From positions 15,996,001-16,060,000 of the forward strand of contig CM060200.1 of the NCBI GenBank assembly GCA_030562195.1: a stretch of 64,000 nucleotides of DNA, read 5' to 3'. The notes below the pieces were generated by a model, which saw only the letters and a program-made list of their open reading frames with translations, was not told the origin of the DNA and made no database searches. The position numbers and the translations under genes are program-made. This document shows positions 21,539 through 32,392 of the stretch, in pieces (position 1 is the stretch's first letter; each line of letters starts with the position of its first letter). This stretch comes from Nipponacmea schrenckii. Its lineage: Eukaryota; Mollusca; Gastropoda; Lottiidae.

Positions 21539-21826
21539 GTATTTCGAGCACACTATATGGAACCCAATACTTTGGTCATCATTCCCAGAGCATTGATGCA
21601 GGAACCGTCCCCAGGCAAAGACTGGAAGCAGTTTCAACCTCGAAAACAAAGCAACGAAGTTTTAAGATGGTTGGAATGGAAGCAGCATCAAAACATGATA
21701 GATGCCTTAAGTCACCAAAAACCTACGCCAAACATGAAGCATGCTAGAAATGGAGGGGAAGTGACGGTTGGCCTTTACAGTTTAGATGGTTTCGACCCAG
21801 TTACTAACACGGCTTACGAATTTTTA

Positions 21827-21919
21827 GTGAGTATACTTGTTTAATCATTTGAATATTCACAGGCGATACATTCTTTATTTTTTTCATGTTTATTTTTTAT
21901 TATTTATCTTTATTTGTAG
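21827..21919 (+). other. Intron 2 of the P4 polymerase
   Basis: GTGAGT donor after TAYEFL, pyrimidine-rich TTTATTTGTAG acceptor before GCCYHGC. It is 93 bp, T-rich and phase 0. Joining gives the YEF-GC-HGC block expected in this family. Confidence 0.8.
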
Positions 21920-23561
21920 GGATGTTGCTACCATGGTTGCGTTATATGTTAACCGGGGCCGATCGAAGATATGAAACACCATCACCCTTACGATCCTTCC
22001 AGGACCATGAGGGATTTGAATAGTCACACGATGACCCGTTTGGAGAAACTTAAAACGCTAGGCATAGACAAAGTGGAATTTATTTGGGAATGTGAATTTG
22101 ACCTACAGCGTCAACAGGATCCGGAAATGGACCAATTCATCAGTGGATTAGAATGTAGAGGTTGGCCATGTCCCGATCCTCTGGCACCCAGAGATGCCCT
22201 TTTTGGTGGAAGAACGAATGCTATTCAACTGATAGCCAACCCCAAAGAGGACTTGGAAGAAATACGTTACGCCGATGTGGTATCCCTTTACCCATATGTT
22301 TGCAAATATGGAAAATTCCCAATCCAAGAGCCTCAAATCATCATTCGACCACAACTCAACAAGTGGTATGAATATGAAGGGTTGATCAAATGTCGCATTC
22401 TCCCTCCGAAAACCCTATTCCACCCAGTATTGCCCTTTAGACACGGAAAACTCACATTTCCACTCTGTCGTCTCTGCGTGCTGGAGAAAATGAAATCGGA
22501 AATATTGAGAGTTTACGAAGCCTGTCATCATACGGAAGAAGAAAGAGCATGGGTAGGTACCTACGTCTCATTGGAATTGAAGAAAGCAGTGGAGATGGGT
22601 TACATTATTACCCACATTTACGAAGTCTGGCACTGGAATCAATGGAGCCAATATGATCCAGAGACCAAGACGGGTGGATTGTTTACGGGTTACATCAACC
22701 TCTACCTGAAGATGAAAATGGAAAGTAGTGGCTACCCCGAAAATTGTCACACAGATGCAGAGAAACAACAATTTATCGAGGAAGTTTATCGAAAAGAAGG
22801 TATTGTACTTGATCCTGACCAAATAAAACCAAACAAAGGACGTCGCGCATTTGCAAAGGCCATTCTGGTGACCTTGTGGGGAAAGTTTGGACAAAGAGAC
22901 AATTTTGGTCAGACAATATACATGACTGATCCGTCAGAATATTTCCAAATGATGAACTATTCTTCAGAAATCATTAAAGATGTCCAAGTCGTGAACGAGG
23001 GTATGGTTCTGGTCGAAAAACTGAAAAAAGAGGAACATGTCCAACCTTGTCCAATCACTAATGTAGTGATTGCCGCTTTTGTCACAGCCCAAGCGCGGTT
23101 GAAACTGTACAGTGTGTTGGAACCATTAGCAGAAAGAGTATGTTATTTTGACACAGACAGTGTAATTTATCGCTACCATCCCCTGAAATGGAACCCCCCT
23201 GAAGGCTCGTCGTTAGGGGAATGGAAGAGCGATTTACCTGAGAATGTGTCCATAAATCAATTTGTATCTGGTGGACCAAAAAACTACGCCTACCAACTCA
23301 GTAATGGGGAAACTGTTTGTAAAGTGAGAGGATTTTCTCTCAATTACAGAGGAAGCCAACAACTTCATTTTGAGAAGATCAAAGACATGGTGACTCATTT
23401 AGATGAAAACATCAACGTACCTATACATAATCCACACAAGATCGTAAGATCACGCGACCGAAAACTTCAGACTCGTTCTGAGTTCAAGGACTATAAAGTG
23501 GTGTACACTAAACGAACGATCATTTTCAACGAGAACGGCGTACCAGTCAACACGTTACCCT

Positions 23562-24198
23562 ATGGATACAAAGACACAGACCGATATTCATAGAAAACGG
23601 TGGATGACTTTCCGAGTTGAAAACAACTATTTGCCCAGGATTTTGAAATTACAGCATATATGGTGTTTTGGTTGTGAACACGACAGCCTCAGTCAACGCC
23701 TTCACAGTTGTCAAAACCTTGGAGTTTCTTACCACACTGGTGCATCTTCCCACCCTGTAAACGATTATTTGTACATTGCTTTAAACGAAAAACCCCAAGC
23801 GGAAGACACCGATAGCGTTTTGGGAAGCGTGATCGAAGACCCCAAAGGACAAGTCGTTTCCTGGGAAGAAGCTCCAGAGTGGAAACGAGACGTAGAAAAG
23901 GAACTCAGAAAATTCTGGAAATGGGTACCAGGATTAGGAATAATATGTCCCAAATGGATGTAAACCTTTGAGAGAGGTTCTTTTTACACCCCCTTCGCTA
24001 TTAGTTTGGAGGGAAATAAAGACAAAATATCCTCAATTACCACCATTGATTTGGCATACGAATACAGATTTCATTTATCATGTTTTGGAATATTTAACGA
24101 TAAGTTACACTCCTCAAACAATTCGAAAAGTTTTGAACGCAATTTCTGTACCAAGAGACTTGTTGCCTGTGCCGGATAGTCGGGTGACTAAAAAATAA
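23562..24198 (+). pseudogene. P4 Cys/His protein of unknown function
   Basis: The ORF 23562-23963 overlaps the polymerase end in another frame. Likely coding begins near 23602 (MTFRVENNYLPRIL), with HIWCFGCEHDSLSQRLHSC, a CxxC...SQ..H.C pattern that recurs in small Polinton genes of animals. The tail (VSWEEAPEWKRDVEKELRKF) is helical and charged. A frame change near 23965 leads to 23968-24198 (LLVWREIKTKYPQLPPLIWH). The function is not known to me. Position directly after the polymerase supports membership of P4. Confidence 0.5.
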
Positions 24199-24330
24199 GG
24201 ACAAGAGTAAAAAGAAGAAGTGAGAAAAGGGGATAAAGGAAGAAAAACGGGGGAGAAGAAAGAAAAGGGAGGAGAAGAAAAAAAAGAAGGAGAAGAAGAA
24301 AAAGAAAGGGGGGAAAAAGTCGAAAAGAAA
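24199..24330. repeat. Purine-only GA tract
   Basis: About 130 bases are almost entirely A and G on the plus strand. The Phe/Leu-rich reverse ORFs across it are composition artefacts. Confidence 0.85.
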
Positions 24331-24446
24331 ACACAAAAAAGTGTTCGATCTCATTTTTTGACGCCAGAAAACACAAAAAAGTGTTCGATCCTATTTTTGA
24401 CGTAAAAAAAAAACATACAAAAAGTGTTCGATCCTATTTTTGACGC
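24331..24446 (+). repeat. Three tandem 40-45 bp units
   Basis: ACAAAAAAGTGTTCGATC followed by C/TATTTTTGACG recurs at about 24331, 24371 and 24416. The array ends just before the LINE endonuclease fragment and may be its 5' UTR repeats. Confidence 0.8.
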
Positions 24447-24489
24447 GGACGTCAGAGAGGGCACACATTTCGACTATCGTTTTAGGCTA

Positions 24490-24803
24490 TAAAACTGAGA
24501 TGCCTGGAACGATTGACAGCTTGCTCACGCAAGTCTGAACTAGAGAAGATACTACAGGAGAAGCAGTATGATGCCGTCTTCCTACAAGAGTCAAAGATTG
24601 GTTCAAAGAATAAAGACCCCGTCATCAGTGGTTATACTCTCATCAGACAGGACAGACCCAATGCTCTCAACCATCGAAGTGGTGGGGGTCTGGCCATCTA
24701 CGTCAAGAACGGTGTAACATACTATGAAGTACCTCTGAAAACCATCGCTCCTCTAGAGGCTCAGGCGGTATCCTTTACCGACAAGTCAAAGGTTTTTTCT
24801 ATC
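24490..24803 (+). pseudogene. LINE AP-endonuclease N-terminus, running into an assembly gap
   Basis: The frame SELEKILQEKQYDAVFLQES contains the catalytic Glu-bearing LQES box. GGGLAIYVKNGVTYYEV follows, the usual second block of LINE endonucleases. The first residues are damaged. The domain would nick target DNA. The gap of 500 N hides the rest. Confidence 0.75.
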
Positions 24804-25303
24804 NNNNNNNNNNNNNNNNNNNNNNNNNNNNNNNNNNNNNNNNNNNNNNNNNNNNNNNNNNNNNNNNNNNNNNNNNNNNNNNNNNNNNNNNNNNNNNNNN
24901 NNNNNNNNNNNNNNNNNNNNNNNNNNNNNNNNNNNNNNNNNNNNNNNNNNNNNNNNNNNNNNNNNNNNNNNNNNNNNNNNNNNNNNNNNNNNNNNNNNNN
25001 NNNNNNNNNNNNNNNNNNNNNNNNNNNNNNNNNNNNNNNNNNNNNNNNNNNNNNNNNNNNNNNNNNNNNNNNNNNNNNNNNNNNNNNNNNNNNNNNNNNN
25101 NNNNNNNNNNNNNNNNNNNNNNNNNNNNNNNNNNNNNNNNNNNNNNNNNNNNNNNNNNNNNNNNNNNNNNNNNNNNNNNNNNNNNNNNNNNNNNNNNNNN
25201 NNNNNNNNNNNNNNNNNNNNNNNNNNNNNNNNNNNNNNNNNNNNNNNNNNNNNNNNNNNNNNNNNNNNNNNNNNNNNNNNNNNNNNNNNNNNNNNNNNNN
25301 NNN
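24804..25303. other. Assembly gap (500 N)
   Basis: Exactly 500 N, the customary length for a gap of unknown size. Sequence on the two sides need not be adjacent in the genome. The ORF that spans it is artificial. Confidence 0.98.
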
Positions 25304-25403
25304 GAGAAGATTGTTAAACCAAAGAGGCGGTTTTCTGGGTACGTTGTTGGCTTCTTTGGCCTCTGGTGTTATTGGGCCACTCATTGGTGCCATTCGACGA
25401 TAA
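25304..25403 (+). pseudogene. C-terminus of a pX-like small Polinton protein
   Basis: After the gap the frame reads RRLLNQRGGFLGTLLASLAS and then VIGPLIGAIRR before TAA. A basic patch, a GGF turn and a Gly/Leu/Ala-rich hydrophobic tail are the features of the small pX-like proteins found in adintovirus-like and Polinton elements. The same plan is seen on the minus strand of P2 at 57435-57930. Only the end of the gene is present. Confidence 0.5.
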
Positions 25404-26203
25404 CGAGTATATATAGATTATAAAAAGACACTAATACGATCGATATCAAACATAACACAAGATGTTAAAATATGATTAAAATATCTGAAAATAAAAACAT
25501 GTAGAGATAAAGTAAAAACAAAACTAGTCATCTTTCTCTGAACAATAAATTTCAATTTCTTCAGTTTGTCTGTTCTCATCATCTATATCATAATAATGAT
25601 GTTAAAGTTATGGTTCTGTCGAGCGAGCTACATTACATAACTTTATGACTTGAAGAAAAAAACAAGCAGCTACATAATACTACTTAATTCACTAGTATGA
25701 TATATTCTGGAATTACATTTTCTTGCATCTGATGTCGACGACTGTGATATGAAATTTCTGACTGGTTTGAACTGATGAATATTGAACAGTTCTTACATTG
25801 TTAAACATTATCAGTCGTTGAAGAAACTCTGTTATCTTTGATATTCTGCGTGGAAAACCAATCCAAAAAGGCCCAAAGAGGGCTATCATCGATTCTATTC
25901 TGCTCCAAAATGTCCTGTTGATCGTGAAAGGATTTTGGTTCTGTAGTGCTGTCAGCTTGGCAAACTTCAATTTCGCAGGTTGAGTTATTCTTGATTAATC
26001 AGTAGGAAATAACTGAGAAAGCGAAAACATAATCATTTATTTATTCATCTCATTTTTACACAATTTTATAACCGATTCTTTAATTCCATATCACACTGAT
26101 TTAATTGGAATATTTGATTTAAATATATACGAGAAAGACACATTAAAGAGATCTTAGTTTTATTACTGTCACATAAAATATGTTTACGAATTCATCTTCA
26201 CCG
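25404..26203. other. Unassigned AT-rich stretch
   Basis: I find no gene I can support. A minus-strand ORF of 85 codons (25970-25713) has no recognisable motif. The region may still be P4, given its flanks. Confidence 0.4.
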
Positions 26204-26210
26204 TATATAA
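26204..26210 (+). promoter_or_regulatory. TATA box upstream of a short first exon
   Basis: TATATAA lies 43 bases before the ATG at 26253, leaving about 15-25 bases of leader if transcription begins 25-30 bases downstream. Confidence 0.5.
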
Positions 26211-26252
26211 GGAAGCCTTTCTTACAGCAGTTCCTCAACGATTCAATTCAAA

Positions 26253-26359
26253 ATGCAAGGTTCTTCAGCTGTAGCGATAAAGAGGAGTAAACTGGAGAAT
26301 GGTTCTTATGACACTGTGATTCTCAATGAGAAAGCAAGCGTGAGACCTTTCGAGACATT
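26253..26359 (+). CDS. Putative first exon, possible Polinton structural gene
   Basis: ATG in a TCAAAATGC context opens MQGSSAVAIKRSKLENGSYD and ends VRPFETL followed by a strong donor GTAAGT (26360-26365). Without splicing the frame stops at once at 26361. The start resembles the N-termini of some Polinton capsid genes in tone, but no diagnostic motif is present and no second exon is found before the LINE at 27000. Confidence is therefore low. Confidence 0.3.
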
Positions 26360-26365
26360 GTAAGT

Positions 26366-26999
26366 AATCAAAATGAATATAAAAATATTTGAGTTTTTAG
26401 AATATACAATATATTTTTGAATTTATTCTATATAAGTTTAGACATGAACAGTAGGTATGAGGAAAACTAACTACATATTTAACTTTTTTTTAACTGTCTT
26501 GTTTTGTTTTTTAATTATTGTATTATTTATATCGATTATATACTTACTCTTATTTGGGGCTTATTTAACGTCATATTTATTTATGTAACTATAGTATTTT
26601 CGGTTTGTTTTGGTTATCACTGAAATCTATAATAATGATGAAAGTTAAAATATGTTAATATCTCTGAAGAAGAAAATACGCTGAAAGCGTGTTAACATAT
26701 TACATACGAGATAAATTTAATATGAAAAAAATAACATTGTGTTCCCTCAATAATGGTGTTTTTTTTAATTTTACCAAGAATTGATTACAACTTTTGCTAC
26801 TTATATAAGTATCCTTAAACTAAGCAAGATGGCTACCAGTGAAAGTCACTAAAAATTCTCTCTGTAAAAAGTTCAATATTTAACATTGTTAAAGGAAAGT
26901 CTAAGCAATAATTTTTGGATATTAATGTGTTACCGGATTGACTCCTACTAGACTGTGACTTTGGATATAGTTTGAGGAAAACGATACAAGAAAATTAGA
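26366..26999. other. AT-rich non-coding stretch
   Basis: There is no gene. It could be intron sequence of the exon at 26253 or flank of the LINE. Nothing in it is diagnostic. Confidence 0.45.
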
Positions 27000-27147
27000 T
27001 TACTCTCGTCTCAATTATACTTGGATATTAGTGCTACGGTAAGATTCTATAGAAACTTCCTCATTAAAATTGACGTCTTGTGCCAATTACTTTTTATCAA
27101 TTTGCAATTTTATTTTTATATTTAACATTATTTAATTGTAATTTATC

Positions 27148-28431
27148 ATGGCGTCGTCCCTGTTTTTGAGTTTCATAAGCTCCATCTTAGGGACAAGTGC
27201 GGACAGCAGTAATGATGAAATTGACCTCACAAACAATAAATACTTCACTGTGATAAACAACACAGATAAATGTTGCAGCTTTTGTGTAGCGTTCACAGAG
27301 GAGAGATACTATAAAGCTATGCAAGTGCTGCTATTTGGACACTATACAAAAGAAACTTTTGAGGACAAGGCTACCAATGGACACATGTTAAGTAGTTGCA
27401 TAGACGGTAAAAAACTCAAAATCTTTACTACTTCTGTACTACATATACAGGGCCGAGCTTGTGCAAAGTGGTTTGAAGACATTTTCCTTCATTTCTGGAT
27501 CGTTTGTTGGAAATCATTTTAAGTCAAGAGCAAAGCTGTGAAGAAAAACAGGGGATTGAGACAGGCAATTTGTCTGCTAAGTTAATTACACCCTCCAGAG
27601 AGGACAATAGTTCTGGTCTGTCACCACCAATATCCCCAATAAATTCTTCAACACCCATCAAATATGGTAATGGAAACCACCTGCAGAAGAGAATGAAAGA
27701 TTTAGAAGATAAAGAGACTCGCCTACAAGATTCCATAAATAATCTAACTAAACTATGCCAGTCATTGATAACTGACACCAGTAAATCTCCATTCACTGCA
27801 CCAAATGAACCAAACAAACAGGATGATAACCAGACCATACCAAAACCTTTCAACATCAATAAAACAGAAACTTCTGCCACTGACAAGACTATTGTAAATT
27901 GGATCATCAATTACACAACGGATAAAATTAGCAGGCCTCAAGAAAAATGTGGATGTTAAAACTTTCAAGGGTGCGACATTGTCAACCATCCGTCACAAGC
28001 TATATGATGTTCCAATTGAAAGTTATAGTCACATTATTATTCAAGCAGGCGGAAATGATATAGCCCAGCAGCGACCGAAGGATGACATACAAGACGACTT
28101 GGAAGCAATTTGTGCCAGCCTTGATGCTGATTTTGTCACACACAATAACCTTCTCCAGATGATCTGCAACAACACAGCAGCTAAGTTGATTCCGACATTC
28201 GACATTATCAGCAAGTCTCGTGATAACATTTGGCGTGATGGAGTTTTGACTGATAAAGGAACAAGCCAACTGCTTTATCTGTACAACCGACATATTCCTA
28301 TTATTAAGAATACCAACTCAAACCATACAAAACCATGTTTTAACTGTGGTATAGCGGGACATAACACCTCGAAGTGGCCGCCTACAATGTTACCAATGTG
28401 GCTTATTTGGTCACAAATCAGCCTATTGTAA
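27148..28431 (+). pseudogene. LINE ORF1 with SGNH-hydrolase-like domain and zinc knuckle
   Basis: Three segments in different frames make up ORF1. 27148-27522 has an unknown N-terminal domain (FSVCVAF-like core with ERYYKAMQVLLFGHY). 27504-27959 is a Ser/Pro-rich and coiled part (KRMKDLEDKETRLQDSINNL). 27949-28431 has SHIIIQAGGNDIAQQ, whose GGND is the third SGNH block, and then HTKPCFNCGIAGHNTSKW, a CCHC-like knuckle in which the final Cys is replaced by Trp. SGNH domains occur in CR1-group ORF1 proteins, with unproven esterase or RNA-chaperone roles. At least two frameshifts break it. Confidence 0.7.
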
Positions 28432-28879
28432 GAATTCTTTAAAGATGAGAAGGGAACCATACATGGGTAGATACAATAACAGATATAACAGCTATCAAAA
28501 CTACTAGGAACTCGGCAATGACAATGTGGCCGAAAATAATCTTACAGCATCGAATGGATTTTCTAAATCATTTTCTAATTCAAACCCAATTTATATTTAT
28601 TCATCAAACTCTACTTCTCACGAAGATAAGTTCATATTTCCTGAATATTGTGAGTTTTTAAATGAAGTCACTGATGGTAATTATAATTTAAATTAATTTA
28701 ATTCTGTCTTTAGCTCTAAAATAGAACCAACTACATGTACTATAGATACGTTTACTGTTAGTATACCATCTGGCACTTCATCTGGTTTATCCTCAGATGA
28801 CCCCGTACAAATACCCCCAGCTGACTTACTCTCACCATCTACTTTAAATCCATTTAAATTAGATGACAGTAAATCAGAT

Positions 28880-29761
28880 TATATCATTGGGCATCTAAAC
28901 ATTCATTATTTAGTTACTGAGGAAACAATAAACTTGATGAAGTTCGAGATGTAATTCTAACAGATGTTAACAATATTAGTATAATGTCATTTTGTGAAAC
29001 CTTTCTTGATGATGAGACAAGTGATGATTATATTAAAATTAATGGATATAGATTTGAAAGGAGAGACCGTCCTAATCAACGAGGTGGAGGTCAGATAATT
29101 TATTTAAAAAATTGTATTAATTATGAAAGACTTACTAATTTTGAAAACTGTAATCTAGAATGTATAAGTTTTAAAAATCTCCCCCAAATTTACAAAACCT
29201 TTAATAATAATAACTGTATACATATCTCCTAAAGCTTTAGTAGCTTGGTTTGAACTTTTTGAAAACTTAATGCATAATATCTCATCATTTTATTCCTTAC
29301 CTATTTATATTATAGGAAATTTCAATATTAATTATAATTTACCTTTACCTTCCCAATGGGAAGAATTAAAAATGCCTTATAATCTGTCACAGTTAATAGA
29401 TAAACCAACTAGAGTTACTGATTCCTCCTCTACATAAATAGACCACTTGTATACAAATACACCATTATCTGTTAAAGATGTTCAAGTTCCCATTTACGGT
29501 CTAAGTGATCATTACCTAATTATCTTTTCCTTAAAAGTCTTGCCCGAATCGCATACTAAAAATCACCTTATAATTGAATACAGACATTTAAAACACTTTA
29601 ATGAAAATGACTTTCTTATTGAACTCAGCCGACAACCATTTCATCATATTGAAAGTTTAGATGATCCAAATATTGCTCTACAAACATTTTATGATATTTT
29701 CCTAAATGTATTTAATAAACATGCTCCGAAAAAGAAAAAATGTGCCAAGTTTAATATATAA
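28880..29761 (+). pseudogene. LINE AP-endonuclease domain
   Basis: The reading begins IIGHLNIHYL, then after a frame change MSFCETFLDDETSDDY (catalytic Glu), RRDRPNQRGGGQIIYLKN, and later the VYGLSDHYLI-type block (PIYGLSDHYLIIFSL, 29490-29530) with the final catalytic Asp-His. Several stops separate the parts. It would nick target DNA and start reverse transcription. Confidence 0.7.
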
Positions 29762-29804
29762 CCTCGTTGGTTTAATAACGAAGTGAAAGAAGCTCGGCGA
29801 AACC

Positions 29805-31531
29805 GTGACAAATTTAAGAAGCAAGGTAATACAAAAGCATACAAGATTTGGAGAAATAAAACAAAAAAGCTTATCAATGAGGCGAAAAGTAATTTTATTA
29901 AAGATGCAGTTGATAACAAAAAAGACAGTTTTAAAATTTGGCGTTACTTCAAATGATACCCCTTTTCCAGACTATTTAGAATTTGACTCAACTAGTACTT
30001 CAAATTTAAATGAAATAGCAGATATAATGAATGATTACTTCACAAATATAACTGACTTTATTAAACCAGTATATAAACCTTTATCCAACACTAGCAAAAT
30101 TCAACAGTTTGTCCACGAAAAGTTTCCACAAAAAGATTACTTACAACTGCCATTTATCTCCATTGTACCTGTTTTCAATTATTTAAAAAAGTTAGATGTA
30201 TCAAAGTCAACAGGCCTTGATGAATTAGGGCCTAGTATTTTAAAATTATCCGCTGAATATATTGCTGCTCCTTTAACATAACTATATTATAAATCTATGT
30301 ATATCTAAAAATGTCTTCCCTGAAAAACTTAAAAGTGCTAAGATTTTACCCATTCAAAAGAAAGATTCTAGAAAAATTCCGTCTAATTACAGACCAATAT
30401 CGATTCTCCCAATCATATCTAAAATATTTGAAAGACATATTGCCAGTAATATTAAAGATTTTTTCACTAAACATGAACTTTTCTATAAATTCCAATCAGG
30501 CTACAGGTAACATGGCAGGTGTAGTTTACCTAGATTTTAGCAAAGCATTTGATTTAATAGACCACAATTTAATAATTGAAAAACTAGCTCTATATAAATT
30601 TCATCCCGATTTTATTGTTTTAATGCAAAATTATTTATTTGATAGAAAACAGAAAGTAATTTTTGGTAACATTCAGTCAAAAGAAACAACTGTTAAATGT
30701 GGCGTTCCACAAGGTTCTATTTTAGGACCTATTCTATTCCTTATTTTTATTAACGACCTTCCATTATTTGTTAACCATTCAACCACAGAAATTTTTGCTG
30801 ATGACACAACCGTTCATTATACTAATACAGATATTAATCTTATTGAACAATCATTACAAGAAGATCTGAATATCATAGTGGATTGGTGTCAAAATAATGG
30901 CATGGTTTTAAATTCAAGTAAAACGAAATCTATGTTGGTAAGAAATCATGCTGATCCCAATACACTGTCATTAAGCTTGAATTCACAAGCAACAAAAATG
31001 TCTCCAAGACAACCCTTCTTAGCATTACGGTTGATGATCATTTAGACTGGGAACAACACCTTAAAAAAAGTACATGGAAGCTTGGCTTCAAAGATCTTTC
31101 TCCTTAGTAGAATCCAAAAACATTTACCAATTGAGACTCGCATGTTATTTTTTAATAGTTATATATTGTCCATAATGGATTATTTTAATATTGTGTGGGG
31201 TAATGCAGACTTGTTTTCACAATTAAATTGGCTCACTATCTATCAACGAATTAAATACAACACTGGGATACTGACATACAAAATTATGAACGATATTTGT
31301 CCAGATTATTTTAAAAATTATTTTACTCTAAAATGTAATATTTCTACAACAAATCTTCGCTCTGAATCGGATCAAAAACTGTATTTACCAAAATGTAAAC
31401 TTCGTGCTATGACAACTACCTTTAAATACACAGCAAGTTTATTGTGGAATTCGTTACCTCTTACTTTAAGGTCATCGTCATCTCTTTATTTATATAAAAA
31501 TAGGCTAAAGACAGAATTAAAGAAGGGCTGA
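29805..31531 (+). pseudogene. LINE reverse transcriptase and C-terminal region
   Basis: Blocks in order are KKLDVSKSTGLDELGPSILK, NYRPISILPI (in another frame at about 30380), then a short deletion at FQSGYR. The long frame 30311-31045 follows with VVYLDFSKAFDLIDHNLI, CGVPQGSILGPILFLIFIND and IFADDTTVHY. The thumb ends near 31045 and 31082-31531 supplies the C-terminal domain. The FADD box is intact. Confidence 0.8.
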
Positions 31532-31843
31532 TTTTAACATACTAACTTTTTCAAATAATTCTATTATTTCATTATTTTTGTACAAATGTATTACACATGT
31601 TTCATGAAAAATATTGCCTGCATGCCTTTTCATTATTTCTGTTACTTTATATCTTTAAAATTGTCTAAATATTTTGTATATAATGTATATATGTTCCATT
31701 GACTCCAAGGAAGCTTTGGTTAACAAATTGGTGATCAATAAAGTTATTATATACATATAGAACAGTTAATATTGCTAATTTTTTAATACTTATTTGTTTT
31801 TCTTGTTATTTCAGTAAAAAAATTCCTGGAAATTATTTATTTC

Positions 31844-31970
31844 ACAACGAAAATGATGCGGACACACAATAATGGGATATATAGATGATTCCCTTCTAGT
31901 ATCAGACTCTAGACAGGAAGCATTAAATTCAGTAGAAAATTCTATAAACCTGTTTAGAGATTAAGGTCAT
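31844..31970 (+). pseudogene. Short reverse-transcriptase scrap with YIDD box (DIRS- or Ty3-like)
   Basis: The frame reads MGYIDDSLLVSDSRQEALNS and continues VENSINLFRD before a stop. YIDD and its following serine-rich turn differ from the FADD/YADD of the LINEs here and are closer in style to DIRS- or Ty3-type RTs. The piece is about 40 codons long, so the assignment is weak. Confidence 0.45.
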
Positions 31971-31985
31971 GTGATTTATATGAAA

Positions 31986-32392
31986 ATGTTGGCGCTACTT
32001 CACTTATGTACCTCTCTATGATTTTAATAGTTTATCCACTAAAAGACACCAGGGTCATGTTAAGGACATTATTCTGAATGTTCACATCAAATTTCATCGC
32101 AATCGGACCATTTTTACTACTCTAAATCGATTTTTTTGTTCGTACAATTGTCGCTCTTTTCATAAATAATGTTCGAATGTCGAAAAAAGGATAACTTCAA
32201 TTTCAACATAAATAAAGGTAAAAAGTAAATATAAGAGTCGTTTCGTACTAATACACACTAATTCGAGACAATTTATGTGACTTTTCGTACCAAGTTAATA
32301 ACATTCAAATATAATTCAAATTATTTGTTTTATGGACAATATATTCGTTTCACATCTCCAAATTCGAAATAGACAAAAGTAAACGATGTGTC
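31986..32392. other. Non-coding stretch left of FB2
   Basis: There is no gene. A run resembling TTCACATCAAATTTCATCGCAATCGG occurs at about 32080, similar in tone to the dispersed repeats at 52740-53320. Confidence 0.45.

Larger units (their letters stand above)
19950..23593 (+). pseudogene. P4 protein-primed DNA polymerase B (Polinton type) with two introns
   Basis: This would replicate the element from protein-primed ends. The reading starts at ATG 19950 and shifts frame once near 20165. A Cys/His-rich region follows (YYCELCGKGYNNFETH, CTLCGKEW, CGEYWCKTCYQWH). Exonuclease motifs are FVFYDFECQQ (about 20656), VAHNFRGYDG and YCRSDVDIL. Introns at 21418-21538 and 21827-21919 are both GT-AG and phase 0. 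Polymerase motifs are ADVVSLYPYV (A), AFAKAILVTLWGKFGQR (B) and CYFDTDSVIYR (C). A TAA at 21950-21952 just after the second intron is the only clear nonsense change. All catalytic acidic residues are present and total length (about 1,090 residues) is full. Confidence 0.87.
27000..31757 (+). mobile_element. LINE with SGNH-bearing ORF1 (CR1/L2-like), nearly full length
   Basis: ORF1 spans 27148-28431, the endonuclease 28880-29761, the RT 29805-31045 and the C-terminus 31082-31531, followed by a 3' UTR ending AATAAAGTTATTATATACATA. It has the same organisation as LINE A/B but a diverged sequence, so it is another family of the group. The 5' limit is approximate. Confidence 0.8.

Noticed and set aside
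24094..24405. Phe-rich minus-strand and Lys/Glu-rich plus-strand ORFs
   Set aside because: They are products of the purine-only tract.
24513..25403. A 296-codon ORF across the gap
   Set aside because: It spans 500 N; the LINE endonuclease before and the pX-like tail after are unrelated.
25713..25970. 85-codon minus-strand ORF
   Set aside because: No motif, no close relative in the window, and no start or promoter context to support it.
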